This document shows positions 7,487 to 15,533 of a stretch of 41,388 nucleotides of DNA, in pieces. Position numbers and translations under genes: made by a program. The notes under the pieces were generated by a model. That model was not told where the DNA came from. It did no database searches and saw nothing but the letters and a program-made list of their open reading frames with translations. Origin of the DNA: Thermodesulfovibrionales bacterium (GTDB lineage: Bacteria; Nitrospirota; Thermodesulfovibrionia; Thermodesulfovibrionales; Dissulfurispiraceae); contig JAGUWD010000016.1 in NCBI GenBank assembly GCA_020062545.1, forward strand, positions 1-41,388. Direction: 5' to 3'. Every line of letters begins with the position of its first letter. The first letter of the stretch is position 1.

Positions 7487-8668
7487 ATGATAACCGAACA
7501 GAACCTGAACTTGCCTTTGATTAAAAACAATATTACCCGCACCGACCTGGATGCGGTCATTGCCTACTTATCACAAGACGATCCGGCGTTGACCCACTCG
7601 AAGCAGACGCTTGCCTTTGAGCGTGAATGGTCCGAGTGGCTTGGCGTCAAATACAGCGTTTTTGTTAATTCTGGCGCTTCAGCCAACCTCCTGACCATGA
7701 CCGCGCTAAAAGAGATGTTCGGGACAGGAGAGGTTGTTGTTCCACCCCTAACTTGGGTGTCCGACATTGCCGCAGTTCTCCAAAACGGATTTACACCTGT
7801 TTTTGTAGATATTAACCGACGCACGTTAGGAATGGATACGGCGCAGGTATTGGCCAGGCTCAACCCCAACACCCGCGCTGTATTTATTACGCATATCCTT
7901 GGCTACAATGCCCTCACACAGCAACTATTGGATGAACTGAAGCGCCGTAACATCCCCTTGATTGAGGATGTGTGCGAGTCGCACGGTGCGACCTTCAATG
8001 GGCGCAAACTTGGCACATACGGACTTATCTCCAATTTTTCATTCTATTATGCCCACCACATGAGCACCATCGAAGGCGGAGTGATATGCACCAACGATCG
8101 TGCTGTCTATGAAACTGTTCGCATGTTTCGCTCACACGGTATGGTGCGCGAAGCGACGTTAGACGAAATCAGGCGCTCATACATAACAAATCATCCTGAT
8201 CTGAATCCAGACTTTATCTTTGCCTTCCCCGCTTACAATGTACGACCTACTGAGATTGGCGCGGTGATTGGCCGTTCACAGCTCAAGAGGCTGGATGAGA
8301 ACAACAAGATACGCAGGCGAAATCTCGATTTGTTTCTCTCGCGTCTTGACCCGACCCAATACCAGACCGATTTTGCAGTCGAAGGCAGTTGTAATTATGC
8401 CTTTACTCTGGTGCTCAACAAGCCTGATACGGCACTGCGCGACCGGGTCGAGCAGTCGTTACGACAACACTGTGTCGAATTCCGCCGCGGGCTATCCGGC
8501 GGCGGCAACCAATTGCGCCAACCGTACTTGCGTAAAATCATGGGCAATGAATTTGAGCACTATCCGAATGTGAATCATGTTCATTTTTTCGGTTGGTATA
8601 TTGGAAATTATCCAGGGCTAGAAGAGGAAAAAATTGAGGCGTTGTGCCAACTACTGAATAATCTGTGA
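7487..8668 (+). CDS. PLP-dependent sugar 3-dehydratase, ColD-like (DegT fold)
   Basis: A DegT/DnrJ/EryC1/StrS-fold enzyme. The usual PLP-binding lysine in the K-N-x-x-x-x-EGG motif is replaced by His: the segment reads AHHMSTIEGG, with His at residues 190-191. This substitution defines the 3-dehydratases ColD (GDP-4-keto-6-deoxymannose 3-dehydratase) and E1 of the CDP-3,6-dideoxyhexose pathway. Those enzymes use PMP/PLP to remove the C3 hydroxyl instead of forming an amino sugar. The iron-sulfur cysteine pattern of E1 is absent, which favours the ColD branch. Length of 393 residues fits. The start is set by ATG 7487 with GGAG ten bases before it; an upstream TTG at 7472 is less likely. Its base composition is richer in GC than that of the flanking genes. 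Confidence 0.85.
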   Translation: MITEQNLNLPLIKNNITRTDLDAVIAYLSQDDPALTHSKQTLAFEREWSEWLGVKYSVFVNSGASANLLTMTALKEMFGTGEVVVPPLTWVSDIAAVLQNGFTPVFVDINRRTLGMDTAQVLARLNPNTRAVFITHILGYNALTQQLLDELKRRNIPLIEDVCESHGATFNGRKLGTYGLISNFSFYYAHHMSTIEGGVICTNDRAVYETVRMFRSHGMVREATLDEIRRSYITNHPDLNPDFIFAFPAYNVRPTEIGAVIGRSQLKRLDENNKIRRRNLDLFLSRLDPTQYQTDFAVEGSCNYAFTLVLNKPDTALRDRVEQSLRQHCVEFRRGLSGGGNQLRQPYLRKIMGNEFEHYPNVNHVHFFGWYIGNYPGLEEEKIEALCQLLNNL

Positions 8669-8753
8669 GGGCTCTGGGTGATACAAGCGATGAACATGTT
8701 AGCATATTGTCCAGTTTAATAGGGGCAACTCCATCAAGATAATTAAAAAATAT
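8669..8753. other. Short spacer before a weakly initiated gene
   Basis: This 85-bp spacer contains no open frame of note and no clear terminator. It holds an AGGGG stretch near 8721 that could serve as a ribosome site for a non-ATG start slightly upstream of 8754. Confidence 0.3.
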
Positions 8754-9374
8754 TTGAAGAACACTTTTGTCTATGATGTCGTTGTTTATTTACGACAACT
8801 CACCGAATTGCTTTTGTGGAGATTGAAGGGGACAGGAATTACGCCCCATATAGTCAAGCAAAAGGTCGTGTTGTTTTACGCTGCCAGGTTCTCGATTTCT
8901 ACCCTAATTGAGACTGGAACTTATCTGGGCTTCATGGTCAATGCGGTTAAGAGAGAGTTCAGACAGATTTACTCGGTTGAATTGGATGAAAAGCTGTATC
9001 AACGTGCAAAGAACAAGTTCAGGCGGTTTGATCACATCGTATTGTTTCAGGGGGATAGCGCTGTCATAATACCAAGGATTCTGAGTCAAATCCAGCATGC
9101 GTGTTTGTTTTGGCTGGATGCACATTATTCTGGTGGTATTACAGCAAAGGAAGCGTTTGAAACGCCAATACTGCAAGAACTACGCCATATTCTATCGCAT
9201 CCGCTCGCACCGCAGCACGTGATTCTAATCGACGATGCGCGCAACTTTGCCGGGGCTAATGACTACCCGACTTTGCAGGAAGTGGAACAGTTGGTTTCAA
9301 CGATGTGCTCTACTTCCGTGATGTCCGTCAGTAACGACATAATCCGAATACATCGGGCGGAGGTAAAGGTCTAG
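8754..9374 (+). CDS. Class I SAM-dependent methyltransferase-like protein
   Basis: A small protein of about 206 residues with a Rossmann-like methyltransferase core. The segment TLIETGTYLGFMVNAV resembles motif I (cofactor loop), IYSVELDEKLYQRAK resembles motif II with the acidic residue that contacts the SAM ribose, and CLFWLDAHYSGG and VILIDDARNF match later strands. Proteins of this type occur in glycan clusters, where they are usually annotated as hypothetical or as methyltransferases; the acceptor is unknown. The frame opens with TTG at 8754 and no ATG is available; the upstream in-frame stop is at 8700, so the true start lies in between or is this TTG. It sits between the 3-dehydratase and the flippase. 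Confidence 0.65.
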   Translation: MKNTFVYDVVVYLRQLTELLLWRLKGTGITPHIVKQKVVLFYAARFSISTLIETGTYLGFMVNAVKREFRQIYSVELDEKLYQRAKNKFRRFDHIVLFQGDSAVIIPRILSQIQHACLFWLDAHYSGGITAKEAFETPILQELRHILSHPLAPQHVILIDDARNFAGANDYPTLQEVEQLVSTMCSTSVMSVSNDIIRIHRAEVKV

Positions 9375-9661
9375 TGGCAACCATGAAAGTACTTCTTCTT
9401 TCAATCTTCGACAGATAATGCTATACTCATCTCCATAGAAGGTTTTTTTTAGGTGTTTTTAATGATTTGATTGTTGGATTTCCCTGTTTTTTTAAATATT
9501 CTCTGCAGAGATGATCTCAGGGATCTTTGAGAATGTTAGTAAACCTTGCTCTTCTGGTTTCTTGATATTTTTCTGTAAAACCAAAATAAGATTACAAAAT
9601 CACAGATCATAACATTGGGACAGTAGTTATTTTTTCTAATTTTAAACATAAAATCCAATTA
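9375..9661. other. 287-bp AT-rich spacer
   Basis: No gene is supported here. The stretch is AT-rich with several T runs and a ten-base palindrome CTCTGCAGAG at 9501-9510 next to a GAGATGATCTC near-palindrome. TATACT around 9421 could be a -10 element, but no matching -35 at good spacing is convincing. It is the largest gap in the first 27 kb and so the most likely place for an internal promoter. Confidence 0.35.
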
Positions 9662-10993
9662 TTGGCAAAGAAGGCTGAAGTTGATCGAGCTGTATTTTTT
9701 GCAATCCTGGCCAGAGGTTGGGGATTTGTTGTTGGTCCTATCTCCGCACTACTTATCGCGACAAGATTTACACCCGAAATACAGGGATATTATTATTCAT
9801 TCGCATCTCTTCTTGCACTTCAGACCTTTGCGGAATTAAGTCTAAGCGTGGTTATTGTACAGTTTGCCAGTCACGAATGGTCCAACCTTGAGTTGAACAA
9901 AAAGGGCTTTATTGTTGGAAAAACAGATTCTTTTTCACGATTGGTCAGCTTGGCGCATATTGCCACAAAATGGTACATAACGGCCAGTATTTTGCTTGTA
10001 CTGCTGTTGGGAATTGGCGGTTACATTTTTTTTTCACATTCCCCCAATGTAACTGTTGACTGGAAAATGCCTTGGCTTATCTTGTGTGTCATTACAGGAT
10101 TGCACCTATGTGTGTTGCCATTTTTATCGCTCCTCGAAGGCTGCAATCAGGTATCTAAGACATATTATTTCAGGCTTATTTTCGCGATCGGAGCAAGTCT
10201 ATCAGCATGGATAGCGATTTTATCAGGGGCTGGACTTTGGACCGCTCCCATATCGAGTTTGGTCAGTTTGATATGTATCGGCACACTTATCCTTAAAAAT
10301 TACTGTCCATTTTTCAAATCTCTATTTTTCTCACATCCTGTGGGGCCCCGAATGAAATGGTCCTCAGATATTTTCCCTCTGCAATGGCGAGTTGCATTGA
10401 GTCGAATTGGCGGTTATTTTCAGGGTTCATTATTTACGCCGATATTATTCCATTATCATGGTCCGGTTATAGCGGGTCAAATGGGAATGGCTTGGGGTTT
10501 AGTTGCTGCTCTTGAGAATTTTATTTCGGCATGGCTCGCACCTAAGATACCGCTTTTCGGTATATTCGTTGCGCGCCGTGACTATTCATCGCTCAATAGA
10601 CTCTTCTGGCGGTTGATGACGATCACACTTGGCCTTGCATGCCTAACCGCAATGATGATCTGGGGTTTAGTTTACATTCTTTACGAGTACGGATTTTCAA
10701 TTGCAACACGGGTTCTACCACCTCTGCCTTTGGCTCTTTTTCTATTGGCCACAGTTATAGCAGCAATTGCATTTCCTATGTCTCTGTACATGAGGGCTCA
10801 CAAGCAAGAACCTCTACTTTTTTTATCTGTTTTAGCCGGGGCATTGTCTTGTCTTTCAACCGTGATTTTGGGGAAATATTTTTCAGCAATGGGAGTTGGA
10901 GCGGGCTACCTCGGAGTAAACATTGTTATAGTTCCCATGATGGTTCTAGTATGGTATCGCTTTCGTGCCGCATGGAGTCCGAATCATAAATAG
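9662..10993 (+). CDS. wzx: Wzx-like polysaccharide flippase (MOP superfamily)
   Basis: A polytopic inner-membrane protein of about 443 residues with roughly twelve hydrophobic segments spread along the whole chain, as expected for a lipid-linked oligosaccharide flippase. The N-terminal part with a charged patch followed by ARGWGFVVGPISALLIATRF matches the first helix pattern of the family, where an Arg-containing helix begins the transporter. It would move the undecaprenyl-linked repeat unit across the membrane for polymerisation. The frame opens at a TTG with no recognisable ribosome site; no ATG is found before the first transmembrane helix, and the in-frame upstream stop is at 9587. A polymerase-like membrane protein at 23428 completes the Wzx/Wzy pair. 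Confidence 0.78.
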   Translation: MAKKAEVDRAVFFAILARGWGFVVGPISALLIATRFTPEIQGYYYSFASLLALQTFAELSLSVVIVQFASHEWSNLELNKKGFIVGKTDSFSRLVSLAHIATKWYITASILLVLLLGIGGYIFFSHSPNVTVDWKMPWLILCVITGLHLCVLPFLSLLEGCNQVSKTYYFRLIFAIGASLSAWIAILSGAGLWTAPISSLVSLICIGTLILKNYCPFFKSLFFSHPVGPRMKWSSDIFPLQWRVALSRIGGYFQGSLFTPILFHYHGPVIAGQMGMAWGLVAALENFISAWLAPKIPLFGIFVARRDYSSLNRLFWRLMTITLGLACLTAMMIWGLVYILYEYGFSIATRVLPPLPLALFLLATVIAAIAFPMSLYMRAHKQEPLLFLSVLAGALSCLSTVILGKYFSAMGVGAGYLGVNIVIVPMMVLVWYRFRAAWSPNHK

Positions 10994-11066
10994 CTCAATT
11001 TTTTACAGTGGAGAAGCAATTTAGTAAAGAACTATATTAAACCCAAAACTTATAGCTAATCGAAAT

Positions 11067-12236
11067 ATGAAGACCATTTCCATTGTACAGGCAAGTGGCA
11101 GATCCGAAGGAATTTCTAAATGGGCTATTATGGATTTTTGTGGTAAACCTCTAATCGCATGGTCCATTCTTCAAGCCAAAGAAAACTCATCTGTAGATGA
11201 GGTGTATGTTACGTCCGACGACGATGAGATTCTTCTAACAGCAGAAAGATATGGGGCTGTGAGAATCAGGCAGCCGATTACGCTAGCAAGTCCTATATCA
11301 ATGAATAAGATATATGAGTCTAACATGCTCCATGCACTTGATGAAATTGAAAAATATTCAAACAAGAGAGTAGGCATTGTAATTTTTCTTCAGGCAAATA
11401 CACCTTTAAGGGCTCCTGAGGATATAACGGATGCCGTGAGAAAGCTCCATGCTGATAAAGCTGACATTCTTTTTTCTTCGGTTAAGTTGGAGAGCCTATT
11501 AACTTGGGAAAAAACCGACGAAGGTTTTATCAACCTCGGTTGCGACGTAGAACATAGAATAAGCCGAGCACATTATATTGAGAATAGTTCTATTTATGTG
11601 TTTAAGCCTGAAATTCTGCGCAATCACAATAAACTTGGTAACTTCATTACCACCTTTGAGATGGAGTTTTGGAAGACATTAAGAGCAGATGATTTAGCTG
11701 ACAGAGATCTATGTGAGTCGTACTTTGAAAAATACATCCTAAAAAAAACATATAGCTTATCTGCCGAAGATATAGATCTAATTGTATATGATTTTGACGG
11801 GGTTATGACAGATAATAAAGTATTCACCCTACAAGATGGCACAGAAGCTGTTATCGTCAATCGCTCAGATGGACTGGCAATCAATCTTATTAAGAAAAGC
11901 GGGTTACCACAGATTATCATATCGACTGAATCAAATCCAGTAGTTGAAGCAAGAGCAAAAAAGGTAGGACTACCCGCAATCTATAACACAAAAAATAAAC
12001 TTGAATCTTTGCAGGAGCACTGCAATCAGCACTCATATAGGATGTCGCGGGTTATCTATCTGGGAAATGACATCAATGACTTGGAAGCTATGAATGCTGT
12101 AGGAATTGCCGTCGCCCCTTTTAATGCGCATCCTGCTATTAAGAAAATATCCAAATTAGTTCTCAAACACTCAGGAGGCGATGGTGTCATCAGGGAGCTG
12201 GCGGATTTGATACTTCATCAGATTAAAATTCTTTAA
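11067..12236 (+). CDS. Divergent CMP-sugar synthetase fused to KdsC-like HAD phosphatase
   Basis: A two-domain protein. Residues 1 to about 230 follow the cytidylyltransferase fold of CMP-ulosonate synthetases, with FLQANTPLR matching the conserved LQPTSPLR. The nucleotide-binding loop is abnormal: it reads QASGRSEGISKW instead of ARGGSKGIPKKN, so the catalytic Arg and the Lys positions are changed. Residues from about 238 onward form a HAD phosphatase of the KdsC/NeuA-C type with DFDGVMTD at 242-249 and GNDINDLEAM at about 333-342. Such fusions are known for CMP-sialic acid and CMP-KDN synthetases, where the phosphatase domain serves the ulosonate 9-phosphate. It is followed 15 bp later by a NeuB-type synthase. 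The first domain may use another nucleotide or sugar, or may be inactive. Confidence 0.8.
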   Translation: MKTISIVQASGRSEGISKWAIMDFCGKPLIAWSILQAKENSSVDEVYVTSDDDEILLTAERYGAVRIRQPITLASPISMNKIYESNMLHALDEIEKYSNKRVGIVIFLQANTPLRAPEDITDAVRKLHADKADILFSSVKLESLLTWEKTDEGFINLGCDVEHRISRAHYIENSSIYVFKPEILRNHNKLGNFITTFEMEFWKTLRADDLADRDLCESYFEKYILKKTYSLSAEDIDLIVYDFDGVMTDNKVFTLQDGTEAVIVNRSDGLAINLIKKSGLPQIIISTESNPVVEARAKKVGLPAIYNTKNKLESLQEHCNQHSYRMSRVIYLGNDINDLEAMNAVGIAVAPFNAHPAIKKISKLVLKHSGGDGVIRELADLILHQIKIL

Positions 12237-12251
12237 TAGGGAGGGTTTTTC

Positions 12252-13100
12252 GTGAAAAACACAAATTCTACTTTCATTATTGCTGAAATCGGGATAAATC
12301 ATAATGGTGATTTAGATATTGCAAAAAAACTGATTGATGGAGCGGCATTTTCAGGGTCTGACGCGGTAAAGTTTCAAAAGCGAACGCTTGAGAAGGTTTA
12401 TTCAAAAGAAGAACTGGATAAGCCGAGAGAAAGTCCATGGGGTACCACTAATAGAGAGCAGAAACTCGGTCTTGAGTTCGGCAAAAAAGAATATGATGAA
12501 ATCGACAGGTATTGCAGAGAAAAAGGCATTTACTGGTTTGCATCGGCATGGGATATTGACAGCCAGATGTTTTTAAGACAGTACAGCCTTAAATACAATA
12601 AGATTGCCTCAGCTATGCTTACCTGCAGAGAATTGTTGGAAATGGTTGCAGAGGAAAAAAAATATACATTCATTTCCACGGGTATGAGCACAATGGAAGA
12701 AATAGAAAGGGCTGTTAATATATTTAGAAAGGCTAATTGTCCCTTTGAGCTTATGCATTGTAATTCCACCTACCCCACGAAGGACGAAGATGCTAATCTC
12801 AGGATAATTCAAACGTTACGTGAAAGGTTTAGCTGTAAAGTTGGATACAGTGGCCATGAAGTAGGACTAATAGTTTCCTGTGCTGCGGCTGCCTTAGGGG
12901 CAACCTCAATAGAACGGCACATAACCCTTGACCACGCTATGTATGGCTCTGACCAGGCAGCCTCTATTGAGATTATGGGGTTCTGGAGACTGGTAAAATA
13001 TATCAGGGCGATCGAATCGGCAATGGGAGACAGTATCAAGAGGATATCCGAGGAAGAAAAAAAGGCTAAGGCTAAAATTAGAAAATATGAATGGGACTGA
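12252..13100 (+). CDS. NeuB-family ulosonic acid synthase lacking the SAF domain
   Basis: This predicted synthase condenses phosphoenolpyruvate with an aldose or aldose phosphate to give a 3-deoxy-2-ulosonic acid. The TIM barrel is complete: AEIGINHNGD near the start, DAVKFQ, STGMST, GYSGHE and ERHITLD with His at 223. The metal site is unusual because the segment that normally reads PDHxxS is SDQAASIE, with Gln at 235. The protein stops at 282 residues, so the C-terminal antifreeze-like SAF domain of NeuB, LegI and PseI is missing. In known enzymes that domain supplies an Arg that contacts the C2 acetamido group, so the substrate here may lack it. The start is GTG with a strong GGGAGG site. 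Confidence 0.85.
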   Translation: MKNTNSTFIIAEIGINHNGDLDIAKKLIDGAAFSGSDAVKFQKRTLEKVYSKEELDKPRESPWGTTNREQKLGLEFGKKEYDEIDRYCREKGIYWFASAWDIDSQMFLRQYSLKYNKIASAMLTCRELLEMVAEEKKYTFISTGMSTMEEIERAVNIFRKANCPFELMHCNSTYPTKDEDANLRIIQTLRERFSCKVGYSGHEVGLIVSCAAAALGATSIERHITLDHAMYGSDQAASIEIMGFWRLVKYIRAIESAMGDSIKRISEEEKKAKAKIRKYEWD

Positions 13101-14142
13101 TTCACAAAGTATGGATAAAAGACGTGTAGCAATTGTTGGTTGCGGCACTGTTGCAGGGGATATTGATGATGATGCTAAAAAGCGACATATTTATGGCCAT
13201 GCAAAAGCAATCAGCATGGTTAAACAGTTTGAGCTCACGGCCTGCTGTGATAGAGATGAAAACCGTCTAAGAACATTTACTGGGAGATGGAAAGTTCCAG
13301 TGCAATATCTTGATTTGCAAGAAATGTTGCATAAGGAGCAAATTGATATCCTGGTTATAGCTACTCCAACAAAAACTCATTATGAAAATGTGCTCTTAGC
13401 CTTGTCAAGCGACGTAAAGGTAATATTTTGTGAAAAGCCGATTACTTTTGATCTATTACAAAGTATTGAACTTGTGAAGAAAGCAGAAGAATCGGGGAAA
13501 CTGCTAATTGTCAATTATGCGCGGAGATGGGATGAATTTTATGCTGAATGTAAGAGTCTATTGGAAAGTGGCGAATTAGGGAGAATCGAGACAATCGTTG
13601 CTTATACTGATACTGCTCTATATATGAATTCCAGCCATATGCTTGATATGCTTATCTATTTTGGAGGCGATGTCTTTTCCTGCGTGGGACACATTGACAG
13701 GATTAATAATATTAGAGTTGTTCATGGTGAAAAAGATTTTGGAGGTATTGCTCTTATCAAACATAAGAATGGTATTATCAGTTTTGTAAAAGCCACCGGT
13801 GAATCCCAAAAGAACCATTTTTTCGAACTCGATATCCAGTGCACTAAGGGCAGGCTTCGGATACTGGATGATGATATGAGATATGAAGTATATAAATTCA
13901 GAGAGAGTCCACAACACAAAGGGTTGGATGAACTTGCCATTGATTATACCAGAGCTAATGATAGCAAAAGTGAGAGAGTAGTTAACGCCTATCTCGATAT
14001 CTTAAATTGCATCGAAAACAGGAAGGAACCTAAATTCCCTGCTAAAGAAGCACTGAAATCATTGGAATTGGTTAACTTAATATACAAATCAGATTCCACA
14101 GGTAATTTACCGATATATTCATTACTGCGAGAAATATTATGA
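13087..14142 (+). CDS. Gfo/Idh/MocA-family sugar oxidoreductase
   Basis: An NAD(P)-dependent oxidoreductase of the glucose-fructose oxidoreductase family. The Rossmann motif VAIVGCGTVAGD is at the N-terminus, and VIFCEKPIT, the family's EKP motif with its catalytic Lys, lies near residue 116. The length of 351 residues is normal. It overlaps the synthase gene by 14 bp, and its last codons overlap the aminotransferase start as ATGA. An oxidoreductase directly coupled to an aminotransferase is the arrangement that creates an amino group on a sugar (oxidise a hydroxyl, then transaminate), as in the WlbA/WlbE-type pathways. An in-frame ATG at 13111 is an alternative start with no better ribosome site. 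Confidence 0.85.
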   Translation: MNGTDSQSMDKRRVAIVGCGTVAGDIDDDAKKRHIYGHAKAISMVKQFELTACCDRDENRLRTFTGRWKVPVQYLDLQEMLHKEQIDILVIATPTKTHYENVLLALSSDVKVIFCEKPITFDLLQSIELVKKAEESGKLLIVNYARRWDEFYAECKSLLESGELGRIETIVAYTDTALYMNSSHMLDMLIYFGGDVFSCVGHIDRINNIRVVHGEKDFGGIALIKHKNGIISFVKATGESQKNHFFELDIQCTKGRLRILDDDMRYEVYKFRESPQHKGLDELAIDYTRANDSKSERVVNAYLDILNCIENRKEPKFPAKEALKSLELVNLIYKSDSTGNLPIYSLLREIL

Positions 14143-15530
14143 AGAATAATAAATTAGCCATCGATGGCGGAAATCCAGTCAGGACCACCGAATTCAGGTC
14201 CATGCCATTTATAACAGAAGAAATGATTGAAAACGTTTCTTCATTAATGCGTGAAGGCAGGCTGACAAGATTTATTGGATCTCTGGTACCGGGCACAAAC
14301 GAAATTATGGGGCTTAAAAGTTTTCAAGTCGAAAAAATAGACGATTCTGTAACCTTCCTTGGCGGTCCCAGCGTGAGAAAGCTTGAGAGTAAATGGTCGA
14401 AGTGTCATGGCGTAGATTATTCCATAGCGGTAAATTCGGCAACATCAGGGCTAATAGCCGCAATTATGGCCATTGGTATAGGCCCCGGAGATGAAGTTAT
14501 ATGCGCTCCTTTTTCATTTACAGCCTCTGCAACTTCTATTGTTCTTGCCAATGCAATCCCTGTGTTTGCCGATATTGATCTGGATACGTTCTGTCTGTCT
14601 CCTGATGCTGCTGAAAAAGCGGTTACACAATCCACCAAAGCAATTATGCCCATTCATTGGAACAGTAATGCCGGTGAGTTGGATGCAATAATGTCAATCG
14701 CGAAGAGCAAAAAGCTTAAAGTGATTGAAGATGCTTCTCAATCACCTCTCATGTTATATGGTGACAAATATCTGGGTACTCATGGTGATGTAGGCGTTTT
14801 TTCCTTGAATGAACCTAAAAATATAATGACTGGTGAAGGAGGAATAGTCGTTACCCATGATAGTAGCATAGCTGTGAAATGCAGGCTTATCAGGAATCAT
14901 GGTGAAGCTATACCGGATCAGAACTCCACAGATGATTTAGTGACCAATGCCATTGGATATAATTTCAGACTGGTTGAGTTGCTGGCCGAGATAGGTGTTA
15001 TTCAGTTGGATCATCTTCCTCACTTGAATAAGGTAAGAAAGGAAAATTACACCTATTTAGTCGATCAACTTGTACATGAATTTGGTGAATTCATTATACC
15101 TCAAAGAATAACCCATTTGGAATCATATTCCCCCTATACGGCTGGATTTCGTTGGTTGAGCAAGAACTCGAAAATACATAGAAATATTGTGGCACATGTG
15201 CTTCGTTCAGAAGGGATACCGGTGGCATGTGGAGTTTCAAGGCTTATGTCGGATAACCCTTTATTTCAAAGACAACTGGCTTATGGAAACAATCATTGTC
15301 CTTTTGCATGTCATTTATATAAAGGAAGAGGGAAATATTCCATTCCTGAATTGCCTAACGCAAAAAGGTTGCAGAACAAAGAGTATTTAGGTTTTTTCCA
15401 GATCGGCTGGCCAAATACTATTAGCGATATGGATGATATTGTTAAAGGTTTTAAGAAAATTTTGGCTAATAAAAAATATTTGTCAAACATTGACTTATCA
15501 AAAACAGATACGTTTATTCCCGGGAGATAA
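14139..15530 (+). CDS. DegT/DnrJ/EryC1-family sugar aminotransferase
   Basis: A PLP-dependent aminotransferase of the DegT family. In contrast to the protein at 7487, the catalytic lysine is kept: EPKNIMTGEGG with Lys at residue 227. Other family segments are INDGG-like IDGGNPVR at the N-terminus, SATSGLIAAI for the phosphate-binding region and EDASQSP. At 463 residues it is longer than the usual 370-400 because of an insertion of about 40 residues between 38 and 85 before the LGGPSVRKLE segment, plus a C-terminal extension. Translational coupling with the preceding oxidoreductase suggests the two act in sequence on one substrate, probably an ulosonic acid or its precursor. Confidence 0.85.
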   Translation: MKNNKLAIDGGNPVRTTEFRSMPFITEEMIENVSSLMREGRLTRFIGSLVPGTNEIMGLKSFQVEKIDDSVTFLGGPSVRKLESKWSKCHGVDYSIAVNSATSGLIAAIMAIGIGPGDEVICAPFSFTASATSIVLANAIPVFADIDLDTFCLSPDAAEKAVTQSTKAIMPIHWNSNAGELDAIMSIAKSKKLKVIEDASQSPLMLYGDKYLGTHGDVGVFSLNEPKNIMTGEGGIVVTHDSSIAVKCRLIRNHGEAIPDQNSTDDLVTNAIGYNFRLVELLAEIGVIQLDHLPHLNKVRKENYTYLVDQLVHEFGEFIIPQRITHLESYSPYTAGFRWLSKNSKIHRNIVAHVLRSEGIPVACGVSRLMSDNPLFQRQLAYGNNHCPFACHLYKGRGKYSIPELPNAKRLQNKEYLGFFQIGWPNTISDMDDIVKGFKKILANKKYLSNIDLSKTDTFIPGR

Positions 15531-15533
15531 AAA

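Noticed and set aside
9495-9530. Intrinsic terminator or operator around the CTCTGCAGAG palindrome
   Set aside because: The palindromes are short, there is no stem-loop followed by a T run, and no partner signal is seen.
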